Of a DNA stretch of 64,000 nt, positions 1 to 11,483 are shown piece by piece. The translations under genes were made by a program, and so were the position numbers. Every line of letters starts with the position of its first letter. The stretch's first letter is position 1. Source of the stretch: Turbatrix aceti (Eukaryota; Nematoda; Chromadorea; Rhabditida; Panagrolaimidae). Location of the stretch: positions 3,906,816 to 3,970,815 of the forward strand of contig OZ017769.1 in assembly GCA_963969345.1 (NCBI GenBank), written 5' to 3'. The notes under the pieces are model-generated. The model made no database searches. It was not told where the DNA came from and saw only the letters and a program-made list of their open reading frames with translations.

Positions 1-79
1 CGAAGTACGCGCACCACCAACACCCCACACCGGTCGCTTGCTCGGTCCCCTCCGTTGATCGGTGATCGCTGTAGGGTTG

Positions 80-103
80 ACAACAACGACAACGACAACG
101 ACA
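80..103. repeat. CAACGA-type microsatellite upstream of the IDH gene
   Basis: A short run of CAACGAC-like hexamer units. The rest of positions 1-463 is presumptive 5' flank of the isocitrate dehydrogenase gene. A splice-acceptor-like CTTTTTAG lies at about 440-447, just before the start codon, and could be a trans-splice site. I see no other gene in this stretch. Confidence 0.6.
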
Positions 104-463
104 AAAGTTGTGTTTATAGCGAGCTGCTGGATGGTGGTGGTTGTGCTGCGCTCACGCGGGTGCTGTGAAAACGCACGTCCTCATCAACGCAGGAAAAAAA
201 AGGGGGAAAAGATGGGTTGATCCGGACGACCGGGAGCGCTGCGGGCAGGTGCTATCTCCTCCTCGGAGTCGGTTGTCAGTCAGGACTGCTTGCCTGCTTC
301 CCGGACTGATCGATTGAGAGCCGAGCCAGCTCTTCGACGATGCACACGGGACGGGTTGTTGACGTCTTCTTGCGTGCTTAAGTAATCGATTGACGCCCTT
401 AGAAATTATCTTTTATTTTTATTTTGACCTGTAAAAGACCCTTTTTAGCACCAATCTGCCAGA

Positions 464-3307
464 ATGCACTCGGCACGTGTGAAAACCCTCGCTCTGTCGA
501 GGTCGACTTCACAGGTGGTGCGTCGCCTCTCCACCATCGCTTTGGGCACCCCCGAAAGCATTCGTTCTCCCATCCTTCCGATTGTTCACGTAAGACCCCC
601 TTCCAAAAAAAAATCAACTCAAACCCCCGCATTTTTAGCTGCCCCGAGCGCGCTACGGCGGTCGCACGACGGTCACTGCCCTCCCCGGCGATGGCATCGG
701 TCCCGAGATGCTGCAGCACGTCAAGCAGATCTTCGCTTACGTTCACGCACCCATCGACTTTGAAACGATCCCGCTGAGTCATTCGGACATCAGCCAGCGC
801 TCGTTTGAGTCCGCGCTGCTCTCCATCATGCGCAACGGCGTCGCCATCAAGGGCAACGTCGAGTCAAAGGGCAACAAAAATCTCGATCCCGATCAGATCT
901 CGCGCAATGCTCAGATTCGGCATCGTCTTGACCTGTTCGCCAACGTGCTTCACTGCGTGTCTATCCCGACTATTCCGGCTCGCCACAAGGACATCGACAT
1001 TGTCATCATCCGTGAAAACACCGAGGGCGAGTATTCTGGACTTGAGCACAGTGGTAGGCATTTTACAAAAAAATAATTATTGTTAATTGGTTCGTTGTTC
1101 TAAAAAAAATATTTTTCAGCCATTCCCGGTGTCGTCGAATCGATCAAGGTAAGTCTTCTTATTTTCGTTCTGTCATTCTTTGGTCACGATGTATCGTGTC
1201 GTTTGTGTCTTCTTATCGCTATTTTACCGCCGCTGTTGTCTTCTCCAATCAATGAATGGGAAAAAAGGGGGTAGCTTCGACGTCTGTTGTCTATAAAACT
1301 TTTGATCATGAACTTCACTGAGCCAAAAAGAATTTATCGAACCGTCTTCAACCATGCCGACATGCTCGCAATTGTTTCCGAGATTTTGGAAACTCAAAGC
1401 GACGACGTAAAAATTGAAGTAAGATTTTTACTTTTTTGCCCTTAAAAAATGCACTTGTTTTGTTGCAGCGCCTGAAAGAAGGTAAAACAAACTGCGTAAA
1501 CCGCATCACCCATCATGGAGGGTCCTTGATTCTGCGAATTGACGGCGAAAATACCCAAAACGTCATCGATCGGTAAATAATTTCCAAAAATCTGCTTTGA
1601 AACTGTGAAATTCGATTTTAGAGCCAGTGAATTGCAAATTTTGTCTATGCTTTCGAAATTGGGGTTCGGTGCTCGCCTGAGAGCGATATTCGACAACGGA
1701 ATCGTTCTCGACTACGTACCCGGCCGGAACATAGTCACAAAAGAACTCACATCCACGCCGATCGGTCAAACAGTGGCTAAGAAGCTTGCAGAATTGCACT
1801 GCATCGAGTTGGACGAAAACGAACTCCAGAAAACTCCATTTATTATTGCTGAACTTCGAAAATATTGTAACATGGTTTGCGCATCAGTCAAAACACAGTT
1901 GAAAGAACGGGGACAGCTTGTGCCGTATTTTGAAGGTTCGCAATTTTTGTAAAACAATAATTTTTGAAAAATCTTGTTTTTAGACGTCAATTTGGAAAAA
2001 GACGTTTCCGATCTCACAGAACACATAGAATCCACCAGTCGTCCGATTTTTGCTCTCTGCCACAACGACCTTCTCGTCGATAACATTATTTACGATGAAT
2101 CCACAAATAGCATCAGTCTCATCGATTTTGAGTACGCTGCTACAAATTATTGTCAGTTCGACATCGCCAATGTTTTCACCGGCAGCGTCGGGTGTACGGC
2201 AGCTGCGACTTCGGATAGCGGGTTCTCCGTTCAAGAAAAAGAAACTTTTCTGCAAGCTTATCTCACCGCGAAATTCTCAGAAGTGCATGTTGGAGAAATG
2301 GAAGTCTGGAAAAAAGAGATCAGAATCTTTGAAGCTTCCGCTCATCTTCTTTGGGCTCTCTGGGCTCTTATTCAAGCTGCGCACTCCAGCATTGATTTTG
2401 ATTTTGTCGAGTACGCAGTTCACCGGCATCGGCAGTTCAAGAAGGCATTTGGAAGTCAAAAAGGCATTTAACTGGGTCTTTGAATTTTTTTTTGTGATTT
2501 TTTTATTGTTTTCTGTTTTTTTTCTATTTTTTTACCGTTGTTTTATTATTTTTTTTCTATTTTCTTCTTTGTTGTCTGTTTTCTTTTTTTACTGTTGTCT
2601 GTCTTTTTGTTTTTTTTTATTCTTTGCACATTGTTTTTTTCCAGATTATTACCCGCCCTGCAATCGAGCGTATCGCCCGTTTCGCGTGTGAATACGCGCT
2701 GGCAAACAACAGAAATAAGATCACTGTGGTGCACAAAGCCAACATCCAGAAGCTCGCCGACGGTCTTTTCCTCAAAGTTGCCCGCGACATTTCTGTCGAG
2801 TACCCCAGCATCAAGTTCGACAGCATGATCGTCGATAACGCTTCCGTGAGTTGCAAACTTAAATATAAATACATAGATAATTTAAAAAAATTTCACGCCT
2901 TGACCATTTTTTAGATGCAACTGGTCTCGCACCCGCACCAGTTCAACGGCGGCATCCTGCTCATGCCCAACCTCTACGGCAACATCATTGCCAACATTGC
3001 CTGCGGCATCGTGGGTGGTCCGGGTCTCATTTCCGGCATGAACCTCGGCGACAAGTACGCCGTCTTCGAGACTGGAGCCCGTAACACCGGCACCGCCCTT
3101 GCTGGCAAGAATCTCGCCAATCCGACGGCCTTCATCCGGGCTTCCATCGACATGCTCCGCTACCTGGAGCACCACGAACTCGCCGACCGCATCAGCGACG
3201 CCCTCTTCCAAGCCCTCACCGTGCAGCAGATCCATACCGCCGACGTCGGCGGCACCGCGCAGTCCACCGACATCGTCGACGCAATCATCGACAATCTCAG
3301 GGTTTAA
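464..3307 (+). CDS. idhg-1: Mitochondrial NAD-dependent isocitrate dehydrogenase, gamma-type subunit
   Basis: Five exons join in phase: 464-589, 639-1053, 1120-1148, 2645-2845 and 2915-3307, giving 387 aa. IDH3 converts isocitrate to 2-oxoglutarate with NAD+ in the mitochondrial citric acid cycle; the gamma subunit is regulatory. The first 40 or so residues are Arg/Ser-rich with almost no acids, as in a transit peptide. Then come GDGIGPE, RENTEGEYSGLEHS, HKANI, MIVDN, MQLVS and MPNLYGNI, all IDH family hallmarks. MQLVS, GGPGL, ARNTG and HTADVGG match gamma better than beta or alpha subunits. Length is normal for the family. The start was chosen at the ATG that opens the transit peptide, 16 bases after an acceptor-like site. 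Intron 3 (1149-2644) is far longer than the others and carries a separate gene. Subunit assignment is from remembered family patterns, not an alignment. Confidence 0.93.
1308..2471 (+). CDS. Choline/ethanolamine kinase-like protein nested in an IDH intron
   Basis: Exons 1308-1418, 1469-1572, 1622-1935 and 1984-2471 join in phase to a 338-aa protein. It carries the aminoglycoside/choline-kinase catalytic loop CHNDLLVDN (His203, Asp205, Asn210) and the metal-binding LIDFEY (Asp224). DFEY is typical of the choline/ethanolamine kinase branch, which phosphorylates the head-group base in the first step of the Kennedy pathway. An N-lobe segment GKTNCVNRI and LILRIDG fits the ATP-binding region. The whole gene, start to stop, lies inside intron 3 of the isocitrate dehydrogenase gene on the same strand. 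A TATAAA-like element at 1292-1297 lies just before the ATG. Its stop is followed by a T-rich tract that also forms the host intron acceptor. It appears intact, and four introns argue against a processed retrocopy. Substrate choice between choline and ethanolamine cannot be told. Confidence 0.88.
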
Positions 3308-3697
3308 CCATCACTGTCGGTTGCCTCACAGTAGACTCGATCGATAGCTAGCGGTATTCTGGCAACGTCTCTCCCGATTTTGATTTACATGAAGATTAAA
3401 ATTGTTTTATGGTGTGTAATATATAAATTAGGCGTTCACATTATAAAAAAGTATGGAAGATTATAACACGCGGAAAAAAAGGTAATACACATTTTGGTCA
3501 TTTTTGTTGTCTTTTTTTGTGGATATTGGAAGACTGCATTCGCAAATATTAGCCAACTTAGCCAACTATGAATTGCATTCGGGGTATAAATCCAGCTCCT
3601 ACAATTTAGTTCAGGGCTGGGTTTTTGCTAAGAAAGTAAGACCAAAAAATTTTGGTCACAATTTATCATAATGTCATTTATCATAATGTGAAACATT
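3308..3697. other. Intergenic, nothing recognised
   Basis: AT-rich spacer between the end of the isocitrate dehydrogenase gene and the convergent coiled-coil gene. No open frame or structured repeat stood out. Confidence 0.5.
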
Positions 3698-4802
3698 TTA
3701 CATAATACTTTTAATCAGCTGCACAATGTCATCGTGCAATCCAGAAACGGGACGAGGACAGATTTTTTTATGATTTTTGAAACATTTGTTGGTGTGGCAG
3801 ATGGCGTTGCAGACCAAGCAAGTTTTAGATTCTGATTTCTGCGAGGATTTCGAGCAGTTTATGTTGTCTCCTGTGCGCAAACACATGGGGCACTGGCGTT
3901 GACAGGGGTGCATACCAGTTGCGGAAATAAGGAAACGATAGCATTTCCGGCAAAACTCTTTATTCTAAAAAACAGACACCATAATTTTTACTTCTCATTA
4001 TCAAACTCACGTTTTTGTTTTTTATGGAAATTGGAGCGAATTTATGGGTATTGGGGTCGTAAACAACAATGAAATCAAACTTCTGTTCATTAGTGTATCC
4101 CGAATTAGTCAGTATGACCCGGAGTGAGGGGTCTAAAATGACAAAGCAATATGTGTCAAATACAGGCAAAAAAATATTGCGATTGATGTCGGCAAGTGAT
4201 CGTGGAAATTGCGTGCCCCTTTCGAGCTTGGAATGCTCGGACAACCACGTGGCGAAACTGTCAAATCGACCTTCGTATTCTGTTGACACGTATTTGTAAA
4301 AATTAGAACAAGTGATTGCATGAAAAAATTTTAAATGATCTGCAACATCTTTGAAATCGCTTGCATACTTGTCCATGTATCGAGTCACCAATTTTAAAGT
4401 TTCTTCTTCGGCAATCTTTAAAGTTTCTTCGGCAATCATGATGTCAGACAATCCAGGTAGCTCCTTCATCTTGTCTTCAAAGTTATTTTCAATGTTAGCC
4501 AGGCGCTCTTTTCTCTCGCCTTCTAGTTCCTCCGTTACTTTTATCAGCCTTTTGTCAATATCTGCGTTCACCTCATCGACCTGCGCAACATGTTCAGAGG
4601 TCAGTTTTTCCAACTTCTTTTTTTGTTCAATCAAATCATTGGTTTGTTTAATCAAGCCAGCGTAAAGATCGGAGTTCAAATCAGCATTCATCATTTTAGC
4701 TGAAATTTATAAAATTAAGTGCTCCAAATTAAAAAAAAACATACCACGAAGATCTTCAAGGACCTTTTTAGTACACTCAAGAGACGCTGTCAACTTTGAC
4801 AT
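3698..4802 (-). CDS. Coiled-coil protein with C-terminal Cys/His zinc-binding region
   Basis: Three minus-strand exons (4745-4802, 4011-4699, 3698-3964) join in phase to 337 aa. Intron 2 has a clear GTGAGT donor and TTTTTTAG acceptor. Without that splice the reading frame stops early, so the Cys-rich part would be missed. Residues about 20-105 form a charged coiled coil (LIEQKKKLEKL, then ELEGERKERLANIE) resembling the coiled coils of the genes at 12274-14252 and 14629-16604, which carry LEGEKKERI. A globular middle follows. The last 85 residues hold about 13 Cys/His in CxxC-type spacing (FCRKCYRF, CQRQCPMC, CLVCNAICH, CFKNHKKIC), suggesting several zinc sites of no family I can name. No G domain is present. 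The gene seems to share its coiled-coil module with the GTPase cluster beside it. Function unknown. Confidence 0.72.
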
Positions 4803-6155
4803 GGCTGCGATTTAATATCTCGAAATCACTCTGCAATTTTTAAACATTGAAAATCACATCAAAGTTGCATAAAAAAACGTTCTACAACGATTTACAAGCC
4901 CCCCTGTACCTCTCCAAGGGCCCCGTACGGTTTAGTAGATGACAAAAAAATTATTGTGAATCCCAGTGAAAAACCCGAAAAGTACCATACGTGTCGTCGA
5001 AAAATTGCACAAATGGTCGTTTGACGAGAAAAATCATCACGCTGCTACATAATCACTTATTTTTTGTCAATTGATAAGCAAAACAGGATGCACTGCGAGA
5101 TGTCCGTCTTATTTTAGTGTCAAACATTGCGATATTGCTTTCATGAGTTCGCTTATGCTTATGTTAGGCAGAGAAAAAAACGTTCAACGAAACGCGCACG
5201 TGCATTTTTTAAGGGGCTATGTTCAAAAAATGGCCGTAAAACCAATTTTAGATTTTCTAATTAAAAAAACATAAACAATCCTACAAAAACGACCGTAAGC
5301 AAAAAAATATAAATTTGGCTTCACAGCATTTTTTTGAACACGACATCCATCGCGCGCGTGAAAGATTTTTTTCCCCGCTGACAAGAGTCAACAGAAAGGA
5401 CTGTGCTAGCTGTGAGTTTTGTTCCGGTTAGATTGTGGAGAACGTAGTTCAGATCGGGTAGGATTCATCATGCGGTCGAAAAACGCAGCAGCATGAAAAA
5501 AGTTCTTGTTGTCGGAAATATTTTTGAACTTTCTGAATATTTTTTGAAGTACTGCTTGCTGTTTGAATTGTCGGCGAATCCGGGAATTCTGGCAGTGTTC
5601 TCATGAATGTAGACTCGATTGTATCAAACAGCGAAGGCATGGTGACAGATGACGCAAAAGTGCAGGCCTAAAACAGTATCATTGTTTAAAAATAAATTGT
5701 CGTTTTATTTTTTATAAATACGTATGTTTTAAAAAAAAAAGCCAAGAATGGTAAAAAAAGAATAAAAAAAGGTATTTTTTAACACATTTCGACCGATCGA
5801 GCAAAAACTTTGACATGAAAAAAACATGATGAAAAAAACGCAAAATTGTGATCGCCGTTCCAGTGGGTCTCAAAGCGATTTGTTGCAGTGTGCTTTTCGT
5901 GGCAGAACTTTCATGAAAGTTGCATGGAAGTAGCCCTAAAATCGTTGATTTTATTCGTTGATTCTGTTTTAAAATTGATCAGTGCCATCAAAAACGTTTT
6001 CCATTTATTGATGGCTAAATGCCGATTGCAAGAATAAAGACACGTGATCACGTTGGATATACGATATGTTTTCAAACGTTATAGCGATTTTTCGATACTT
6101 TGTGAATGTGTGAACGACTTTAACAAAAATAATTGCAAAATTTATTGTAGTGCTC
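4803..6155. other. Intergenic between divergent GTPase-cluster genes
   Basis: About 1.35 kb of AT-rich DNA between a minus-strand and a plus-strand gene, so it probably holds both promoters. A 63-codon minus-strand frame at 5449-5640 is open but has no supporting motif. An acceptor-like TTTATTGTAG ends at 6150, six bases before the next start codon. Confidence 0.5.
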
Positions 6156-8432
6156 ATGACTCTGATCAAACGACCGTTTACTGATTTTCTGGAGGAGGTT
6201 GTCGACCTCAATACATCATTCTGGGATTCTTCTGCCACTCCGCTGTTTACAAGAAAATATGGGCTAACTTTGAATCCTACGACATTGGTGACGGATCTTG
6301 CAACTCAACTTTTCGGCGGCGACGAAAACTATGCTGTAAGTTTTGACTGCTTTTTGCCAATTTTTTTTTGAAAATTGCAATTATGAGTTTTAGACTGCGT
6401 TCATCCTTCGTCTTCCTGGAGATGCTGGATCGTTTTTCAAAGTCAACGGCAATGCCTGTTATCACGTTTCGATAATAGTTCATCAAGTGAGTTGTTTTAC
6501 AAAATTGGATGACTCGATTTAAAATTTTATTTTAGAAATACGTCGATCATTTTTTCAAATTCAAACATACAGAAGGAAAAACCAGGTGCACCTTGTTTGT
6601 TGGTTACATTCATTTTACACGTTCAGAAAGCATCGATGACAAAGTTGTACGTTTATTTTTGTTTGAAAACGGAATTTTTATAGACAAATATTTTTTTTAG
6701 GTCGTTAGACACCTTGTGAACTGGAAACCATGGAACAACGACGAATTGCCCCCGCAAATACCAGTTTGGATTCAGTATCGAAAATCGACGACTACCCAAA
6801 TTTCGGATGACTACATTGATCATTTGTACAGTCAGAAAGTTTGTTCGATCGTGAACAAAAATGAGAGGCTGCAGCTCTTTGATGAATTCAAGGTCGCTGA
6901 AGTCAAACCCGAACCTGTCAAATCGACGCCACCAAAGGCAACTTTCAATATTCTCTTGCTCGGTCAAACTGGAGTCGGGAAATCGACTTTTATCAACGCA
7001 CTGGCCAACTATCTGACCTACGAGTCATTCGACGAAGCTCTCTACGCCCAACCAATTTGTCTGATTCCAACCAACTTTTCTATCATGAATACCAATTTTG
7101 AAGAAGTCAATGTCAAAATTGGCGACAGCCCGAACGAACGACAGGACCGAGCGCATTCGTTTACGCTGGACCCCAAAGTTTACCGATTTGAGGGGCCGGA
7201 ACAGACCATCAACATCATTGACGTCCCTGGCTCCGGCACTACGGAAGGCCTCGATAACGACGATGACAACAAAATGAAGATCATGGCTATGCTGAAGCTG
7301 TTCAAGGAGATCCACGGAATTTTCATACTGCTCAAAGCTGGGGATAACAAGCTCACCGCCGAGTACAAATACTGTATGTCCGAATTGCTGATGAATCTGC
7401 ATCGCAGCACCGTTGATAACATGTTTTTTGTCTTCACCAACAGCCGGGGCTTTGACTACATGACTGGCAACGCCCACGAGCCTTTGGGAGCGTATCTCCA
7501 GGAATTGAAGGCGAACAAGGGCATCGATGTTTCGATGAACAAAGAGGTACGTTTTCAGATGTTTTACATATGTATTCTTGTATAATCCCGTGTGTACGAG
7601 TAAGAGATAAATTGATTGATTGATTGATTGATGAATTTTTTTTTTTCAGACGGTTTACTGCCTCGACAACGACGGCTACCGTTTCCAGTGCGCGTACTTC
7701 CAAAACTGCGCGTTCAGGTACGAGGACCCGAGCAACTACGAACAGAGCTGGAACAAGAGTCGCGATCAGGTCAAGCGAATGCTGGCTCGCATGTCCACGC
7801 TCACAGCCCATGTCGTCTGCGACACTCTCAACGTCAACGAAGCCCGTACCGTTGCCATGATGCTTCTTGACCCGTTGGCCTCAATCACGAAGCTTATCAA
7901 CGACCTGGAATCCAGCCAGCGACAAGTGCTTACACAACTGCCCGCCAGCGAGAAATTTCTCGATGTCGATTTGATCGACCATGCAATCACCGGAAGAGGA
8001 TTCAAGAGCGTCCTTTCCGACCTCAATTACGAGCAGGAGGTGATCACCAAGACCTTGGTCGACTTTGGCGTCTTTCTCAGAGCGCACTCCTTCCTGCAGT
8101 TCAACGACGAATTCGAGCACCGTTTGAAACAGCAAATCCGCGAGAAAGAGGCTGTGACCAAGACAGACAATCGGAAGGTCATCAAGCAGATGCAGCAAAC
8201 TCTGGAGGAGTTCTTGCGAAAGAAAGCGGCTTTTGAAAATGTTTTGGACGCTGGCGAACGCAACGGATCGGCTTTCAGCTCAGATAAGATTTCTGAGTTC
8301 CGAGACGCCCTCTTTTTTCTTCCTCTGCACGGCGAAAAATTCCAGGAGATCTACAACAAGCTGACCAAAGCCAGCCGAAAGCGATACTCAGAAAAGGAAT
8401 TTGTTATCCGTAAAGTCGGAATTACTCTCTGA
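6156..8432 (+). CDS. Large P-loop GTPase (AIG1-like) with novel N-terminal domain
   Basis: Exons 6156-6335, 6394-6486, 6536-6646, 6701-7546 and 7650-8432 give 670 aa, all in phase. Residues 1-175 are an unfamiliar domain (TLVTDLAT, LFGGDENYA, NWKPW, TQISDDYI) shared with the gene at 12274. A short Lys/Pro linker leads to a G domain with G1 GQTGVGKST (216-224), a DRAHSFT switch region, G3 DVPGSG (302-307) and FVFTNSRG in the G4 area. The rest (411-670) is helical and charged, with NVNEARTVAMMLLDPL, a pattern I associate with large AIG1/GIMAP-like proteins. All nucleotide-binding residues look intact, so it should bind and hydrolyse GTP. No membrane anchor is seen. The start is the ATG just after an acceptor-like TTGTAG at 6150; the downstream paralogue starts at the matching place. 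Role unknown; immune or membrane dynamics is only an analogy. Confidence 0.82.
7613..7633. repeat. TGAT microsatellite in GTPase intron 4
   Basis: About five TTGA/TGAT units just before the pyrimidine tract and acceptor of the last intron. Confidence 0.7.
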
Positions 8433-8648
8433 TGGAATTCAATTTTACTCTTAGTGTTTTGTTTACTCTTGTATTCGTTTTGTCTTATCAGCCGGGGTGT
8501 CTTGCCTTAGATCAGCATATTTTTGATACCTCCCAGTCATTTTATCATTTTCCTCAACTTTTGCTTGTAAATTGTGTATCGCTATCGTTTCTTCCCGTGG
8601 TATTCAAAATCACTAAATTTGCAATAGTTGGTTTGACGCGCAGTTGAC

Positions 8649-9763
8649 ATGCCGCGCCCTTCCGAGAGCTCTAAAGGGTGGCAGCAAAAATTGTTGCTGA
8701 CTTCATACACGCTACTCTGCTATCCGGCCATATCAAAGGCTCTTATACACTTGGTCGTCGTTCTAATCCTTTCGACCTATGTTTTTATTTTTCCATTGGA
8801 CCACAACGTTTACTGGACTAAGGTGAGCTTCTGGAACTTTTGGAACATTTTTTTGGTTGTTGTGCACAAAAAATAGCATTTTTATACATCCGACGATTTT
8901 CTTCAGAAATCAAACGTGTTCAACCAGTACGGCACAAAAATAGGATGGTTTTGGACCCTGGTTACTGTCGGTCCCTTTATCTGGTCGACCACGTTAGCCA
9001 AGACAAAATCCATTGTCAAGGCTTTCATCGGTCTCCTTCGTCTCGCGGTTGCCACTGTTGTCTGGTACTTTGTCTTATCAGTGTAAGTTATCCAAATTGT
9101 TCGAGTGACTGAATGTAACGTTAAATGGCTGCAGCTTGATTCGCATAGAACACAACACTGGAGAGTGCATATCGGAGAGCCGGTTCAAGGAGATACCCTC
9201 CGATCTTCCCCGAAAGGCATGTACCGTGGTTGGCGGCAAGTGGAGTCCAGGCATCGACATCAGTGGTCATTGCTTCCTCTTGGTATTCAATATACTCGTT
9301 ATGACCGAAGAGGTTTGGATATATATTTTTTTATAATATGCGTTTTCGTTTACTATACATATACATAATTTTGTCCCTTTAGGCGATGTCTTTCCAACAC
9401 TGTCCATCAATCGACGCCTCCGACGAAGGCGACAACGACAACCCTGCCAAAGTTCCTCAAGCTGTGAAGTTCTTGTTCGTCGTGTTAGCCGTGTTTCATG
9501 TCTTCTGGGTGAGTCATTATTTTTTTCAACCTTCTGTTCCGCACAGGATTCAAACAACTTCCTACAGTGTTCAACATTCGCTCCGCTTTCAGGACGTACA
9601 ACTCGTCACCACCTGTCTATACTTTCATCTACTGTCGGAGAAAATCCTTGGCACACTCGTCGGAATCGCCGCTTGGGCACTGTTGTACCGAAATGTATTC
9701 CAGACTTATACTGTTCCCGGCATGCCCGTGGTTTGGTACAAGAAAATCAAGAAAGCTGACTAA
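8649..9763 (+). CDS. FITM family protein (fat-storage-inducing transmembrane), copy 1
   Basis: Exons 8649-8822, 8907-9082, 9135-9312, 9383-9508 and 9593-9763 give 274 aa; human FITM2 is about 260. FITM/FIT2 proteins are ER membrane acyl-CoA diphosphatases needed for normal lipid-droplet budding. Several hydrophobic membrane segments are visible. The family signature GIDISGHCFLL places the first catalytic His at 162; TCLYFHLL places the second at 230, followed by KILGTLVGIAAWALLYR. It starts 216 bases after the GTPase stop on the same strand, a spacing compatible with a nematode operon, though I see no clear poly(A) signal between them. A tandem paralogue follows at 10277 with the same exon plan. 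A poly(A) signal AATAAA lies at about 9789. Confident family call, inferred from remembered motifs. Confidence 0.86.
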
Positions 9764-10276
9764 TTTTTAGTTTTTAAATGAATGTATAATAAATAAATAT
9801 TTACAATAATATTATGTCATTTTTACAAATAAAGTGGTTCCGATATTTTGCACAACACATGTTCCATAGAAGTGCATTGTTGTATGGAATTTTTCAAGCT
9901 TATCAGACTTCATCAGGAGGAACAAAAGAACTGGAGTAACCGTAAAAATCACGCAAAAAAAAATCAGTGACCGTTAAGAATTTTTTTCTTTACATTTGTA
10001 ATAATTTTTTGTCTCGTTTTTTGGACTTTATTTGTAATTTGAACAACTGCTGGCTTCAACAACTGCCGGTGCTTTTTCCGATCGATGATCTTGCGGACAC
10101 CCGTAAAAATGAGCAATAGCACTGCTCTCTGGTACTACCAGTCAGTCAATTTTGTCGCTTCCCAGTAACATGCTTTTGTACAGCACAGCTACTACCAACT
10201 ACAAACGCCTTTTTTTGTGCAGGCTTCATAGTTATTTAATTGAAATTTAAAAAAATTGGCGCATCTTGTTAGTGCG
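9764..10276. other. Spacer between the two FITM copies
   Basis: About 510 bases of AT-rich DNA. It holds the AATAAA signal of copy 1 near 9789 and presumably the promoter of copy 2. No gene is evident. Confidence 0.5.
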
Positions 10277-11483
10277 ATGCCGCGGAATCTCGAAGACCAG
10301 ATTGGGTTGCAATATTATTTGATACAGAAATTATTGCCGATAGCGCGCATGCTTCTCTTCTGGCCGGCCCGGAGGAAAGCTGTCTTTCACTTTGCCATCG
10401 TTTTCCTAATCTCGAGCTGGGTCGCTGTTTTTCCTCTGAACGACGATGTTTACTGGGCTAAGGTAAGCATCCTTACTTTTTTTTAATAAATTTTTTTTTG
10501 TATTTAGTTGTAGAATAAAAATTCGATTTTCTAAATTTTCAAAGTTGCAAAATCAATATTCAATTTTTTTGTCGTGTTTTTAGAAATCAAATATATTCAA
10601 CCAATACGGCACAAAAATAGGATGGTTCTGGACGCTGGTTACGGTCGGTCCTTTCATCTGGACTACGACGTACGCCGTAACCAAGTCCATTGTCAAAGCT
10701 TCCCTCAGTCTTCTACGTCTCGTTGCTGCTACTGTTGTCTGGTACTTTATCTTGTCAATGTAAGTTATCCAATTTTTCGGTAGATATGAATTAACGTGAA
10801 ATGCCTGCAGATTGGTACACATAGAACGCAACACCGGCAAGTGCATGGTCGACATCATATTACCCAACGGTTGGCTCAAGAAGACACCCATGACTCTTCC
10901 AAGACGAGAATGCATCGTCGCTGGCGGCAGTTGGAGTCCGGGCTTTGATGTCAGTGGGCATTGCTTTCTCTTGATTTTCAATATACTTATTATGACCGAA
11001 GAGGTAAATTATAACATCATAATATAATAAACATTATTAAAACATATTTTGAGTACTTATTTTTTAAACATTTTTCATTTCAGTCAATGGTTTTGCAACA
11101 TTGGCCGACGAGTGCAGCAGTGCAGCCTAAAATACAAACAGGTGCCATCACCACCAAAGAAGCCCCGCCAGTAGTAAAATGTCTATTCTTGGTGTTAGCC
11201 ATGTTTCATATCTTTTGGGTAAATCTTATTTTTTTGTTCCTTTCTCGAATGGTTTTCAATACACCTCTACCCGCTTTGACGGCGCTGATCGTCTTCCAGG
11301 AGCTCATAAAATCCTTTTCAGGACACACAACTCGTCATCACCTGTGCTTACTTTCATCTGCTTTCAGAAAAGTTTTATGGCGCACTTGCCGGAATCGGTG
11401 CTTGGGCAGTGCTGTACCGTGGTGTATTCCGATTTCAGTCAGTTTTTGTTATGCCCATCGTTCGGGGCAAGAAGATCATATAG
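10277..11483 (+). CDS. FITM family protein, tandem copy 2
   Basis: Exons 10277-10462, 10584-10759, 10811-11003, 11084-11218 and 11322-11483 give 283 aa. It matches copy 1 exon by exon; exon 2 is the same length (176 bases) and nearly the same protein (KSN, FNQYGTKIGWFWTLVTVGPF). Catalytic histidines are retained: GFDVSGHCFLL (His171) and TCAYFHLL (His242). The N terminus and the loop between exons 3 and 4 have diverged most. The start at 10277 matches MPR of copy 1; an in-frame ATG at 10256 would add seven residues. An AATAAA at 11536-11541 follows the stop. Both copies look functional, so this is a retained tandem duplication rather than gene plus pseudogene. Confidence 0.85.

Noticed and set aside
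5449..5640. 63-codon minus-strand frame in the spacer before the first GTPase
   Set aside because: No splice signals, domain or homologous block; length is within chance for this DNA.
8432..8647. 71-codon hydrophobic frame directly after the first GTPase stop
   Set aside because: It overlaps the GTPase stop codon and lies in its probable 3' UTR or intercistronic spacer; no paralogue occurs at the matching place in the other copies.
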